From NCBI RefSeq assembly GCF_032854445.1, contig NC_088303.1, forward strand, positions 2,547,501 to 2,611,500: a stretch of 64,000 bases of DNA, given 5' to 3'. Under the pieces are notes generated by a model, which was given only the letters and a program-made list of their open reading frames with translations, searched no databases and was not told the origin of the DNA. The translations under genes were made by a program, and so were the position numbers. The DNA is from Liolophura sinensis (lineage: Eukaryota > Mollusca > Polyplacophora > Chitonida > Chitonidae). The stretch's first letter is position 1. The number at the start of each line of letters is the position of its first letter. Below are positions 1-59,640 of this stretch, one piece after another.

Positions 1-3000
1 TGTCTTTGACTGTTCATTATGAAGAGTGAGAGCAAGAGAATACAAATTCCCTCTTCATGGTTGGGTTTGAAACCACTCCACGGGTATCTTTGCCAGTAAA
101 GGACAAGCATCTGAACCACGTGGCCAAGGTCCACTCTCACTGTAGCTGCCAAGTTCACATTTTCTTTGACTCGGATATACAAGCTAAAGCCTGAATATCA
201 CTATTCAGGCATGAGAATTGTCTTCTTTTGTGATGGATTTCCTCTTTATTCAAATAAAATTATGAGCTACGTGATGTACAGTTTCCTCTTTTTCATCCAG
301 TGTCTGCCTCATCCCTGCCATTACACACAGAAGCCCAAGTAGCCACAATATTCAGTGTGTACAAGTTCAATCCTCAAATCACTTCACACACATTAAAGTG
401 TTCTTGAACAAGTGACAAAACAACTCCTTCAGGTTTCTTTAATAGGAAATTTGTTTATTTTTACAATACAGACAATAGACACATTGTTGAGAAGGAAAAT
501 CACATCAGCAGAAGTAAGTAGCATGGGGTGGGGAGTGGAAATAAAACTACCGCAGTGAATAAACTACTTCTGTTCCAGAAAAACTTGCAGGTTGCTAGGC
601 TTGTCCCCCCTTAACACAGATACTTTACACAAGAGGGAAGGGGAGGTAAATATTAGGCCCTGTAACGCCCAGTTACTGTGCTCCAGAATGACGGTGTGCC
701 AGGCAACCAGCCCTGGGGGCACACACTCACAAAAGGCCTGACAAAATATAACTTGTCTGCATGGAAAGAGCACTGAATGACAAGGAACAGGTAATTGCTT
801 TAAAAAAATGGAAAGGAAAAAAAATAAAAGAAGAGAAGAAAACCCAAACAAAACAAAAGACTGGGGTGTCCAATACTAAAAGATAAAAGCATAGAATAGG
901 TATTATTTTATCTTCGCACAATGAAAACACCACACATTCTCATTTATGCACAAAGTATCTGAGTTTCCCCCCATCATATATACAAGGAAATTTTGTGTTA
1001 GACATGGGTGGGGGTGGGGGTGGGGGTGGGGGGGACTGATCAGTCATCCACACTTTAAGAATAAAGGATCTGACGAGTCCTGTTTGAGGAGAGACGGTCA
1101 GGTACCTGTCTTACAGTTCATAGTCAATGTGAATACTCCAATCGTGGAACAATGTTCAGCCATGAACACTTCTTACAGTATCTGGTCAAGTCCCATATAA
1201 AATACCCATCCCTGTCGCCCCCCTACCCCCTCTAAAACGAACCCACCCACCAAACAACCACCCACCCACCAACAATAAACACCATCACAATGCCCATGGC
1301 TCCTTAAGGTGACGTGAACGTAAGTGGAAGTTAAGGCAACGCATACCAAGCGTGGGTTATCTCCCTTTGTGATATCTTGTCCCTATTACTTGTAAATACT
1401 GGACTCGGCACACACAAAGGAAGTGCCACCAGGTATTAGTTTCCATCTGCAGGTAGAAAGTATACAGCACATCCATACCTATGGCAGATTAATCTAATGT
1501 CCAGGCACACTGCTTTTCTGCACCTATGTTGTATCACTGTGTGTCTACTCAGACACACAAGTATATAAATAAGCATCAGTACATGCCACCAGCTTCCCTC
1601 AACTTCGCCTGTTTCTTGCCTGCCTTCATATAAATGATCTGATGTTCTGTAGGCTTGAGAACATACTATGCGGCCATAAATTGTCACCTGAAATTTGCAT
1701 ACCGCTACTGTTATATCATGATGTTTTCTCCACCCCCAAATTATCAACATGGTTAATTCTGTATCCATTGAAATGATGGATGCACTAACAACAGATCAGG
1801 CAAAGTTGCCCGTTAGTAGTTTACCCTGGGGACTGGTGATGCATACAACAGTTAAGTACAGGAAGGAAGAGAAGGCGTTATGTTAAAAGTCAATCCACCT
1901 GGCCGTCAGCTTCGACATGTCCGCTCAAATAATTACCTATTCACATTTTACCTGCAGGTACCTTTATTTTCAATTTCAGAAGTAAAACCCATTTCAATTC
2001 ACCCCACGCGCCTACACCCCCAACCCCCACCCCGCCACGCTAATAACCACTGCAACAATACTGAAAACAAGGCTGGCCCCAGGGCACCCAAGCCATTTCC
2101 ATTCTCAGGATACAGATAGTCACAAAGCCCATTTGATAATAGGTTACCTCCATGTGAACAATATACCGGTGCTGCCTATAGTTGTATCTGCCGCCAAAAT
2201 TTCCACATGACTTCAACATTTCAGATTAGGATTTGTATGTCAATATCACCATTTTTAATACACGATTTATATATGTGTAACACTTTTGGCTGTGTTCTTC
2301 TGTGAAAATTCTACTGAAGAAATCAGTTTTTACTCAGTCAATCATATCCTGTAACTCCTTATAAAATGTAGTACAACTACTACAAACAGAAACAGTGGTA
2401 ACAATACTTTTTTGATTTTATTTTTTTCAAAATTACTATCCCTCTTTACTGTGTTATAAGTTGAAAGGTGTCTGGTGATTGGCTAATGGTTTTGATCATG
2501 TCACCTGACCTTAGCTACAATGAAGCATATTCAACAATGCAGAACTCTAGGGTATAGAACACTTAAGAAGAGAGGTCAGCATTGCTATAGTGCTGGTCGC
2601 TACTGAATGCTGCACCGCCAATACTTGCATATCACATCACGCTGTCTTTGCCACAGCTACTATACACCCCCTCCCCCTTCCCTTCCCCTCCCTTAAAGCA
2701 GCTATACCACTGATTTTGGGGAAAAAATCTATATTCACTAATCAAACCAAATTTGTATTAACCACGATTAGCTCAAATTATTGCCTTTCAATTTCAACTA
2801 TCAGACTCGTATTATTTATGCTTCTAAAATTTGAAAAAGTCACAATGCAACCCACTTTATAAAGTTTAAAAACTTAATTACTGTACAGATTTTGAACGGT
2901 TACACAACCACAGACGAGGCTGATATTTTGTGAAAGGTAATTAATTGGGTTATTTTAAAATAATAGCTGTATTTGTGCTCATTGATTTTTGTCAAAGATG

Positions 3001-3022
3001 TCCTGTATACTCTTAACTCCCA
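1..3022. other. 3' flank or 3' UTR of Gs-alpha: no gene recognised
   Basis: I see no convincing coding region on either strand. Minus-strand AATAAA-type signals (TTTATT on the plus strand) occur at 245-250, 454-459, 1963-1968 and 2415-2420, so a very long 3' UTR cannot be excluded. The only marked structure is the G-rich tract near 1006-1034. Short open frames are shorter than chance would demand for belief and resemble nothing. Confidence 0.5.
1006..1034 (+). repeat. G-rich tract with G-quadruplex potential
   Basis: Runs of three to nine G separated by single T make four consecutive GGGGGT-like units. On the plus strand this fits the G-quadruplex pattern. The Gs-alpha transcript strand would carry the C-rich complement. 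Just downstream (1219-1272) the plus strand is rich in CCCACC, which gives the complementary bias. Confidence 0.7.
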
Positions 3023-4149
3023 ATATGCACAGGTCACACCCTGATCCCATTATGCACAGTCCACAACCTGATCCCGGTATGCACAGGCCACACCCTGATC
3101 CTGGCATGCACAAGCTACACCCTGATGTAGCACAGGTCACACCCTGATCCTGGTATGCACTGGCCACACCCTGATCCCATTATGCACAGGCCACACCCTG
3201 ATCCCATTATGCACAGGCCATACCCTGATCCTGGTATGCACAAGCTACACCCTGATCCCGGTATGCACAGTTCACACCCTGATCCAGGTATGTACAGGCC
3301 ACGCCCTGATCCCGGTATGCACAGGTCACACTCTCATCCCAGTATGTACAGGCCAAACACTTATCCTGGTATGTACTGGCCACACCCTGATCCCGGTACG
3401 CACAGGCCACACCCTGATCCCGGTATGCACAAGCTACCCCCTGATCCCGGTATGCACATCTCACACCCTGATTCAGGTATGCACAGGCCACACCCTGATC
3501 CTGGTATGCACAAGCTACACCCTGATCCCGGTATGCACAGGTCATACTCTCATCTCAGTATGTACAGGCCAAACCCTTATCCTGGAATGTACTGGCCACA
3601 CCCTGATCCAGGTATGCACAGGCCACACCCTGATACCGGTATGCACTGGCCACACCCTGATCCCAGTATGTACAGGCCATACCCTAATCCCGGTATGCAC
3701 TGGCCACACCCTGATCCCGGTATGCAGTGGCCACACCCTGATCCCATTATGCACCGACCACACCCTGATCCCAGTATGCACAGGCCACACCCTGATCCCG
3801 GTATGCACTGGCCACACCCTGATCCTGGTATGCACAGGTCACAATCTCATCCCGATATGTACAGGCCACACCCTGATCCCGGTATGCAGAGGCCACACCC
3901 TGATCCCGGTATGCACTGGCCACACCCTGATCCTGGTATGCACAGGTCACACCCTGATCCTGGTATGTACAGGTCACACCCTGACCCCGGTATGCAGATG
4001 CCACACCCTGATCCCGGTATGCACTGGCCACACCCTGATCCTGGTATGCACAGGTCACACCCTGATCCCGGTATGCAGAGGCCACACCCTGATCCCGGTA
4101 TGCAGAGGCCACACCCTGATCCTGGTATGCACAGGTCACACCCTGATCA
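3023..4149. repeat. 27-bp minisatellite, about 41 copies
   Basis: The unit has the form atgcacaggccacaccctga plus tcccggt. Copies differ by a few substitutions (cccggt, cctggt, cccatt, ccagt) and one internal 9-base deletion near 3121-3135. Because 27 is nine codons and the unit lacks stops, one plus-strand frame stays open from 3155 to 4192 (345 codons, M-H-R-P-H-P-D-P-G), and frames on the minus strand are open too. It lies 2.7 kb past the Gs-alpha stop. I treat it as non-coding. Confidence 0.95.
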
Positions 4150-4409
4150 TGCAAATGCAAAGCTTTCATCAATTTTGAAGACCTCTTCATAGCTAGAAAT
4201 TTTGTAATAGTATAAATAAAGGTCTTAAAAGTTATATTCTTATATATTTATTTATATAACAGAAATGTATTCTATTACCAGTTCCCCCGTAACACTGCTC
4301 TTCACTGTCTGAAGTCCCACCCCACCTTCCCTTATTCACTGTAATGACAATTATTACACATTTTCCCCCTTGCCACACCAAATCCTCTCCCAATTTCCTG
4401 ATAAAAATG

Positions 4410-4539
4410 CCCCCCCCCCCCCCAATGCATTTACCCCCAAACTTCGTGTTTATTGCAAACAAAGGGCAAGTTACATGTAGTAGAGAGAAGTAATCCATAC
4501 CAGTCATGTACAAGGGAATAATATGGGGGGGGGGGGGGG
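4410..4539. repeat. Opposed C14 and G15 homopolymer tracts
   Basis: A run of 14 C at 4410-4423 and a run of 15 G at 4525-4539 are 101 bases apart and complementary. In RNA of either sense they could pair into a hairpin. Each alone could form an i-motif or G-quadruplex. Homopolymers of this length are also error-prone in sequencing. Confidence 0.75.
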
Positions 4540-5857
4540 TCAGGGTAAATTTAGGGCTGTTCCATGGGTAGCATTTAAAGCTTCCAAGATACAGCATCAA
4601 TTATCTCTGCGGAAACTACCCAAATGCCTGAATGAAAGATGTCTCAGAAGCAGATATACAGCCGCGTGAAATATATGTATAATGTGGCTGATTTGCTTTA
4701 GAAGAGTAACCCTATCTGTCCTTACACACACGTTAAGAGAGGGAGAGGGAGGCAGAGTGGAGGGGAAAACCTTAACCTTACACACTCAAAACATCCTTCT
4801 GTGACAAAAGAGTGTACATAAAAAACACAAAACATGTAATACCCATGTTATCTAAGTCAGTGCTTAAAAGGTCTGGAGTTTTACCTCCTTTTTTTTTTTA
4901 CAAGAAAACCAGTGACAGAATTTACAGCGTAAAATCTAATCAATCTTGTAGTAACTGTTACACATTAAGGCAAGCTCAGCTACTTTGGGAGCCTGAAGTA
5001 CATGTAGTTAGTACTGTCAACAGAGCTAAACAGCCAGTTAAAATCTCCACCAGTCACAGAGTGGTCAAAACACAATCAGCTTCACAACAGTCTATACAAA
5101 GTTACCTCCCCTTGTCTATCTGTACAGTGTGAAAACAACATGTCACTTAGTATGAGCAAAATGTAATCGTCATTCATGACAATTAGGGTAGAACTCATTC
5201 AAACTCACCAATCAGAATACGTCTAATATTTTAACAAATTTTAACAAAATAGCAGACCATTCACCGGTTCACTTTGGCATGACAGATCATGGCAGAAAGG
5301 AAAAAAATAAGACACAGGCTAGGGGTCTGAAAAGAGAAAGGGGAAGGTGGGTGTTGTATCTGTAATTTTCTTTCTGATGGTTTACCACAGATATTGCTTG
5401 ACTTTAACCCATGCAGCTGTGGACAGAAGCAGGCAAAAACTAGGCTAACTATAACCTGACAAAGCTTCAACTATCCAAATTACCCATTAAGTGTAGAACC
5501 TGGCTGAGATGTGCAGGTCACATGAGCAGATCTGGAGGCTAGAGAGGCTGAGGGGAGGGGGTGAAGCAGGTCACGATATCAAACACATGGCAGTCCACCA
5601 AAAACTAGACACAACTGAGGACATGGTAGACTGGCCAGGAACCAAACATGTAGGGTAGGTTTACTGTGAAGTTAAGCCATATCTATAGGTCTACTGTAAT
5701 GTACACTTTTTACAAACATACAGCAAAATAAAATCATGAAGACTGACTGGGATTATCAGACTCACATCAAAGACACAGAAAATGGTGTTTAAATAAAAAG
5801 ACATGACGCTCTTTCTTACACTAGTCCATAAGTTCGACAGGCATAGTAACTGGGGTA

Positions 5858-6068
5858 TTAGGCGATGTAACGCAGTACCAAGACAGCATCCAGGACATCT
5901 AACCCCGTATCCGTGACAACGAATGAGGGGGCGCCCCAGATTTGCAGTGAGAGCTGGTCAATGATCGTGGGCTTGAATGTGGTTTCATTGTTAGAAATAA
6001 TGTACACTTTGTTAGCATCCAGCAGAGTTTGGACACAGGCTTTACCCACCGTCGGATGGCTGAGATTA
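5858..6068 (-). other. Possible unrecognised minus-strand exon
   Basis: A frame after an acceptor-like tctcag (about 6068 on the plus strand) runs about 69 codons to TAA at 5860-5858. It reads VGKACVQTLLDANKVYIISN, then NETTFKPTIIDQLSLQIWGA, and ends VLDAVLVLRYIA. It is non-repetitive with a natural-looking composition. I do not recognise it, and it has no clear ATG. It lies inside the presumed Gs-alpha 3' UTR. It may be chance. Confidence 0.2.
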
Positions 6069-6832
6069 ACTCAGCTCATCACCCCTCTCTATATGTACAG
6101 GGGATCTTCCAAATGCAACTGCATCAAAATTTAGTCTCCAGAGTTTTCTTTCCGTGCACAAAAACTGACCAGCCAGTTTTCATTGAAATGTTAAAACAGA
6201 AAAGCCACGACCACATTTGACATGGGCCCTGTCAGGTGGATACGCTATGAATGGCCCAGGAACCCGGTCTTGTTTTATAGGCAGTCAATGTGAGGAGGTT
6301 GCCCTGTACACACCATAGCTGAAGAAGTGATATGTTCAAAGAGCTCAGACACCGTGTAACACAGACATCAGTATGCCTCCTGTTGGCTCTGCAAAGTCTG
6401 CCGGGGATACAGGCGGGTGCAGCTCTCCACAGCTCCACTGTGTACCTTTCTGCCCCACTAGATGGTGCTGTCCTCCGTAAGACAAACATTTCTGGTTGCA
6501 TGATATGGGCCCGTTTCACCAAAGATTATTAGTCCCTCATTAAAATTAATTCGCATCTGACAATATGTTCACATATGCTTCAACTCTTTTTTTTTAAAAC
6601 CATAAAAATCGTCTTCTACAGCCGTAATCCCTTATACTCATCAGAACTGCCCGTTCAGGGGTTTGTCCAATCAGAGCACTTGTTACATACACAGCCAGAA
6701 AACCAAGAGCCCCATGTCAACGACGAGGCTGATGATTGGCTGCTTGCAATTTGTTAAGATACACATGTACACAGCATAAGTTACACGTAGCAATGCGTCC
6801 TGCTCGCTCGTGCACATGCTCTCCTGACACGA

Positions 6833-53606
<46,774 letters not shown>

Positions 53607-54062
53607 CTGCAGCACAAAAACAACAACATTATAACAAAATAAAGTTTATCACATTTCCTCAATCAGCTAAAAATATGTGGTCAAATCAGTTTAATTATCG
53701 ACCTGGACAGTAGAGCAAAGACCCTTCTTCCATAGCTGCTGACCATGTCACACAAGTGATCATTTAACACATACCAAGGTCTACATGTACATAATAGTAC
53801 AACCTACAGCATACAACACGCAAACACATCACAAGCCTACAACCATATCTTTACCTATATTTATTTTTTAGAGTGGTATTTTATTTCTCACTACACCTCC
53901 AGATGATCGTGGGTTTCCTTACCGAAAATCCGGCACATTAGAAGCAGTTTCTTTGCATAACTCTGCTGCTCGATTTAAGATTTACATTCTACAACTAAGT
54001 ATATGCCTATTTTTTATACCAGTACCCTCAAAAACCATAAATGAAACATATTCTTTAATAAC

Positions 54063-54154
54063 ATATATTTATTTATTTGACTAGTGTTTTACTCCATAAT
54101 CAAGAATATTTCACTTATACGACGGCAGCCATCATTATGGTGGGAGGAAACCCA
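54063..54154 (-). mobile_element. SINE fragment interrupted by a second SINE
   Basis: tttatttatttgactagtgt, then taatcaagaatatttcactt, tacgacggcagccatcatta, and gggaggaaaccca. It stops at the target duplication of the next SINE and does not resume on the far side. Confidence 0.8.
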
Positions 54155-54437
54155 CTTGTTTTTAATTATTTATTTGATTGGGGTTTTACACCGTACTCAG
54201 GAATATTTCACTTATGCGACAGCGGCCAGCATTATGATGGGAGGAAACCGGGCAGAGCCTGGGGGGAAACCCACAACCATCCGCAGCTTGCTGGGAGACC
54301 TTCTCACGTACTGCTGGATAGAAAGCCAGCATGAGCTGAACTCAAGGCGGCCGCATTGGCGAGAAGCTCCTGAGTCAACGCGCAGCACTGGTGTGCTAAC
54401 CCCCTCCGCCATCTAGGCGCACCCTCTTGTTTTTAAT
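54155..54437 (-). mobile_element. tRNA-type SINE with 12-bp target duplication, next to an older copy
   Basis: The body at 54167-54425 is flanked by cttgtttttaat at 54155-54166 and 54426-54437. The sequence is the fullest copy of its family: caccgtactcaggaatattt core, gaaaccgggcagagcctggg, acaaccatccgcagcttgct, gaaagccagcatgagctgaa. On the minus strand the head begins gggtgcgcctagatggcgga, then ggttagcacacc. Confidence 0.9.
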
Positions 54438-54904
54438 AGCTCCAAATAAAAATAATGACCTCAACTTAGCACAGATCATCAAGAATACGACTTTGAAATC
54501 ATCCAAATATTCATAATTTCATACACATAAATGACTCTGTTGGACTTCATCCATTTCTATACAATGTCTGCGAACGGAATACATTTCACTGGATAAATCA
54601 TAGGAGGGGGAGGGCAGGGGGGGGCGGTAGGGCCAGTATACTTGTAGTGTACAACAGGTGATGTGTAGACAGTTGTTTGATAGACATACAAGTAAGATAA
54701 TGAGCGTTATCTCTAACACCTGGAGAAGACTACACCTCTGCAGATAGGACACTCATCTGTCTTGCAGAGTTCATACACCGTAAAAATTTCAAAATTTAAA
54801 GGCTTTTTCTAGTCTTTACCAGACCCAAAATTCACATTTTCATATCATAGAACAAATATTTTATGTACAAGCTTGGCAAAATGATCTTATTAGCTCAACT
54901 ATGT

Positions 54905-56305
54905 CACAAACACCACAGCCCACAGTATGTATGATCCAAGCTCTGGCTGGTTCTGTAGTATGTCTACAGATCGGCCCACAGTATGTATGATCCAAGCTCT
55001 GGCTGGTTCTGCAGTATGATCTAAGCTCTGGCTGGTTCTGTAGTATGTCTACAGATCGGCCCACAGTATGTATGACCTAATCTCTGACTGGTTCTGTAGT
55101 ATGTCTACAGATCGGCCCACAGTATGTATGACCTGAGCTCTGGCTGGTTCTGTAGTATGTCTACAGATCGGCCCACAGTATGTATGACCTAATCTCTGAC
55201 TGGTTCTGTAGAGTGTCTACAGATCGGCCCACAGTATGTATGACCTAATCTCTGACTGGTTCTGTAGTATGTCTACAGATCGGCCCACAGTATGTATGAC
55301 CTAATCTCTGACTGGTTCTGTAGAGTGTCTACAGATCGGCCCACAGTATGTATGCCCTAATCTCTGACTGGTTCTGTAGTATGTCTACAGATCGGCCCAC
55401 AGTATGTATGACCTAATCTCTGACTGGTTCTGTAGTATGTCTACAGATCGGCCCACAGTATGTATGACCTGAGCTCTGACTGGTTCTGTAGTATGTCTAC
55501 AGATCGGCCCACAGTATGTATGCCCTAATCTCTGACTGGTTCTGTAGAGTGTCTACAGATCGGCCCACAGTATGTATGACCTAATCTCTGACTGGTTCTG
55601 TAGTATGTCTACAAATCGGCCCACAGTATGTATGACCTAATCTCTGACTGGTTCTGTAGAGTGTCTACAGATCGGCCCACAGTATGTATGACCTAATCTC
55701 TGACTGGTTCTGTAGTATGTCTACAGATCGGCCCACAGTATGTATGACCTAATCTCTGACTGGTTCTGTAGTATGTCTACAGATCGGCCCACAGTATGTA
55801 TGACCTGAGCTCTGGCTGGTTCTGTAGTATGTCTACAGATCGGCCCACAGTATGTATGACCTGAGCTCTGGCTGGTTCTGTAGTATGTCTACAGATCGGC
55901 CCATAGTATGTATGACCTGAGCTCTGACTGGTTCTGTAGTATGTCTACAGATCGGCCCACAGTATGTATGACCTAATCTCTGACTGGTTCTGTAGAGTGT
56001 CTACAGATCGGCCCACAGTATGTATGACCTGAGCTCTGGCTGGTTCTGTAGTATGTCTACAGATCGGCCCACAGTATGTATGACCTGAGCTCTGACTGGT
56101 TCTGTAGTATGTCTACAGATTGGCCCACAGTATGTATGACCTGAGCTCTGGCTGGTTCTGTAGTATGTCTAGAGATCGGCCCACAGTATGTATGACCTGA
56201 GCTCTGACTGGTTCTGTAGTATGTCTACAGATCAGCACACAGTATGTATGACCTAAGCTCTGACTGGTTCTGTAGTATGTCTATGTATTAGCCCACAGTA
56301 TGTAT
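54905..56305. repeat. 56-bp minisatellite, about 24 copies
   Basis: The unit is gtatgtctacagatcggccc, acagtatgtatgacctaatc, tctgactggttctgta. Two subtypes (ctaatctctgac and ctgagctctggc) are interspersed. Sites at 55057 and 55113 confirm the period. Confidence 0.95.
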
Positions 56306-56702
56306 ACCAAGCTCATTCTCAATGTCCAGGCTTTTCCAGGTCTACTCCCTGACTTTCCAGTCTTTTCGGAATCTGCGAAAGATACTTTCAGTGTCCAGAC
56401 TTTTCAAGGTTTTCATTAAAATCCATGAAATGAATTAATGGTCTGAAAGAACTGTATCCTCTCCAAGTAAAAGGAAAACTTTTAGCTACCTGTGCATACA
56501 AGTGCTTGCATCATACATCTATGTATCAGTCCTCATACAGGTACTGGTGTGGTACAGAAACCTTTCACATCAATATGTAAAAACAACATCACATTGTTTG
56601 CTACCTTGCCTTCATTTGTAGTATTTGGGATCATTTATCGTGTATACAACATACATACAGTACTTATGTCAAACTTGACATAAACCTGAATAACAAATTT
56701 TT

Positions 56703-59640
56703 GTATCATAGGAGCCCCTGCTCAAGGCAGTGACACCAGACTGCACATGTACAAACAGCAAACCCAAATGCTCATGTGTTGTATCATAGGAACCCCTGCT
56801 CAAGGCAGTGACACCAGGGCTGCACATGTACAAACAGCAAACCCAAATGCTCATGTGTTGTATCATAGGAACCCATCCTCAAGGCAGTGACACCAGACTG
56901 CACATGTACAAACAGCAAACCCAAATGCTCATGTGTTGTATCATAGGAACCCATCCTCAAGGCAGTGACACCAGAGTGCACATGCACAAACAGCAAACCC
57001 AAATGCTCATGTGTTGTATCATAGGAACCCCTCCTCAAGGCAGTGACACCAGAGTGCACATGCACAAACAGCAAACCCAAATGCTCACATGTTGTATCAT
57101 AGGAACCCCTCCTCAAGGCAGTGACACCAGAGTGCACATGCACAAACAGCAAACCCAAATGCTCATGTGTTGTATCATAGGAACCCCTCCTCAAGGCAGT
57201 GACACCAGATCGCACATGCACAGACAGCAAACCCAAATGCTCATGTGCTGTATCATAGGAACCCATCCTCAAGGCAGTGACACCAGGCTGCACATGTACA
57301 GACAGCAAACCCAAATGCTCATGTGTTGTATCATCGGAACCCCTGCTCAAGGCAGTGACACCAGATCGCACATGTACAAACAGCAAACCCAAATGCTCAT
57401 GTGTTGTATCATAGGAACCCCTGCTCAAGGCAGTGACACCAGACTGCACATGCACAAACAGCAAACCCAAATGCTCATGTGTTGTATCATAGGAACCCAT
57501 CCTCAAGGCAGTGACACCAGACTGCACATGTACAAACAGCAAACCCAAATGCTCATGTGTTGTATCATAGGAGCCCCTGCTCAAGGCAGTGACACCAGAG
57601 TGCACATGCACAAACAGCAAACCCAAATGCTCATGTGTTGTATCATAGGAACCCATCCTCAAGGCAGTGACACCAGGCTGCACATGTACAGACAGCAAAC
57701 CCAAATGCTCATGTGTTTGTATCATAGGAGCCCCTGCTCAAGGCAGTGACACCAGAGTGCACATGTACAAACAGCAAACCCAAATGCTCATGTGTTGTAT
57801 CATAGGAGCCCCTGCTCAAGACAGTGACACCAGACTGCACATGTACAAACAGCAAACCCAACTGCTCATGTGTTGTATCATAGGAGCCCCTGCTCAAGGC
57901 AGTGACACCAGATCGCACATGCACAGACAGCAAACCCAAATGCTCATGTGTTGTATCATAGGAACCCATCCTCAAGGCAGTGACACCAGATCGCACATGC
58001 ACAAAACAGCAAACCCAAATGCTCATGTGTTGTATCATCGGAACCCCTGCTCAAGGCAGTGACACCAGATCGCACATGCACAGACAGCAAACCCAAATGC
58101 TCATGTGTTGTATCATAGGAACCCCTGCTCAAGGCAGTGACACCAGACTGCACATGTACAAACAGCAAACCCAAATGCTCATGTGTTGTATCATCGGAAC
58201 CCCTGCTCAAGGCAGTGACACCAGATCGCACATGCACAGACAGCAAACCCAAATGCTCATGTGTTGTATCATAGGAACCCCTCCTCAAGGCAGTGACACC
58301 AGATCGCACATGCACAGACAGCAAACCCAAATGCTCATGTGTTGTATCATAGGAGCCCCTGCTCAAGGCAGTGACACCAGATCGCACATGTACAAACAGC
58401 CAACTCGAATGCTGATGTGCTGTATCATAGGAACCCTTGCTCAAGGCAGTGACACCAGAGTGGACATGCACAGACAGCAAACCCAAATGCTCATGTGTTG
58501 TATCATAGGAGCCCCTGCTCAAGGCAGTGACACCAGATCGCACATGCACAAACAGCAAACCCAAATGCTCATGTGTTGTATCATAGGAACCCATCCTCAA
58601 GGCAGTGACACCAGGCTGCACATGTACAAACAGCAAACCCAAATGCTCATGTGTTGTATCATAGGAGCCCCTGCTCAAGGCAGTGACACCAGAGTGCACA
58701 TGCACAAACAGCAAACCCAAATGCTCATGTGTTGTATCATAGGAACCCATCCTCAAGGCAGTGACACCAGGCTGCACATGTACAGACAGCAAACCCAAAT
58801 GCTCATGTGTTGTATCATAGGAGCCCCTGCTCAAGGCAGTGACACCAGAGTGGACATGTACAAATAGCAAACCCAAATGCTCATGTGTTGTATCACAGGA
58901 GCCCCTGCTCAAGGCAGTGACACCAGACTGCACATAAACAAACAGCAAACCCAAATGCTCATGTGTTGTATCATAGGAACCCCTGCTTAAGGCAGTGACA
59001 CCAGATCGCACATGCACAAACAGCAAACCCAAATGCTCATGTGTTGTATCATAGGAACCCCTGCTCAAGGCAGTGACACCACGCTGCACATGCACAAACA
59101 GCAAACCCAAATGCTCATGTGTTGTATCACAGGAGCCCCTGCTCAAGGCAGTGACACCAGACTGCACATAAACAAACAGCAAACCCAAATGCTCATGTGT
59201 TGTATCATAGGAACCCCTGCTTAAGGCAGTGACACCAGATCGCACATGCACAAACAGCAAACCCAAATGCTCATGTGTTGTATCATAGGAACCCCTGCTC
59301 AAGGCAGTGACACCACGCTGCACATGCACAAACAGCAAACCCAAATGCTGATGTGTTGTATCATAGGAACCCCTGCTCAAGGCAGTGACACCAGACTGCA
59401 CATGCACAAACAGCAAACTCAAATGCTGATGTGTTGTATCATAGGAACCCTTGCTCAAGGCAGTGACACCAGACTGCACATGCACAAACAGCAAACCCAA
59501 ATGCTGATGTGCTGTATCATAGGAACCCCTGCTCAAGGCAGTGACACCAGACTGCACATGCACAAACAGCAAAGTCAAATGCTGATGTGCTGTATCATAG
59601 GAACCCCTGCAGTGACACCAGACTGCACATGCATAAACAG
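56703..59640. repeat. 78-bp minisatellite, about 37 copies
   Basis: The unit is gtatcataggaacccctgct, caaggcagtgacaccagact, gcacatgtacaaacagcaaa, cccaaatgctcatgtgtt. It is 26 codons with no stop, so the minus strand (the host gene's own strand) is open for 565 codons from 59653 to 57956 and for 313 codons from 57725 to 56784, while plus frames are open as well. A three-unit block at about 58896 recurs at about 59130 (234 bp). I do not consider it coding. Confidence 0.96.

Larger units (their letters stand above)
4150..6832. other. Gs-alpha proximal 3' region, probably 3' UTR: no second gene proven
   Basis: This stretch directly follows the stop codon on the minus strand. It is single-copy-looking apart from two homopolymer tracts. 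The first canonical minus-strand AATAAA below the stop is at 4454-4449, which would imply a 2.4-kb 3' UTR; others lie at 4252-4247. A plus-strand AATAAA is at 4215-4220. A possible exon on the minus strand (5858-6068) is listed separately. Confidence 0.45.
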
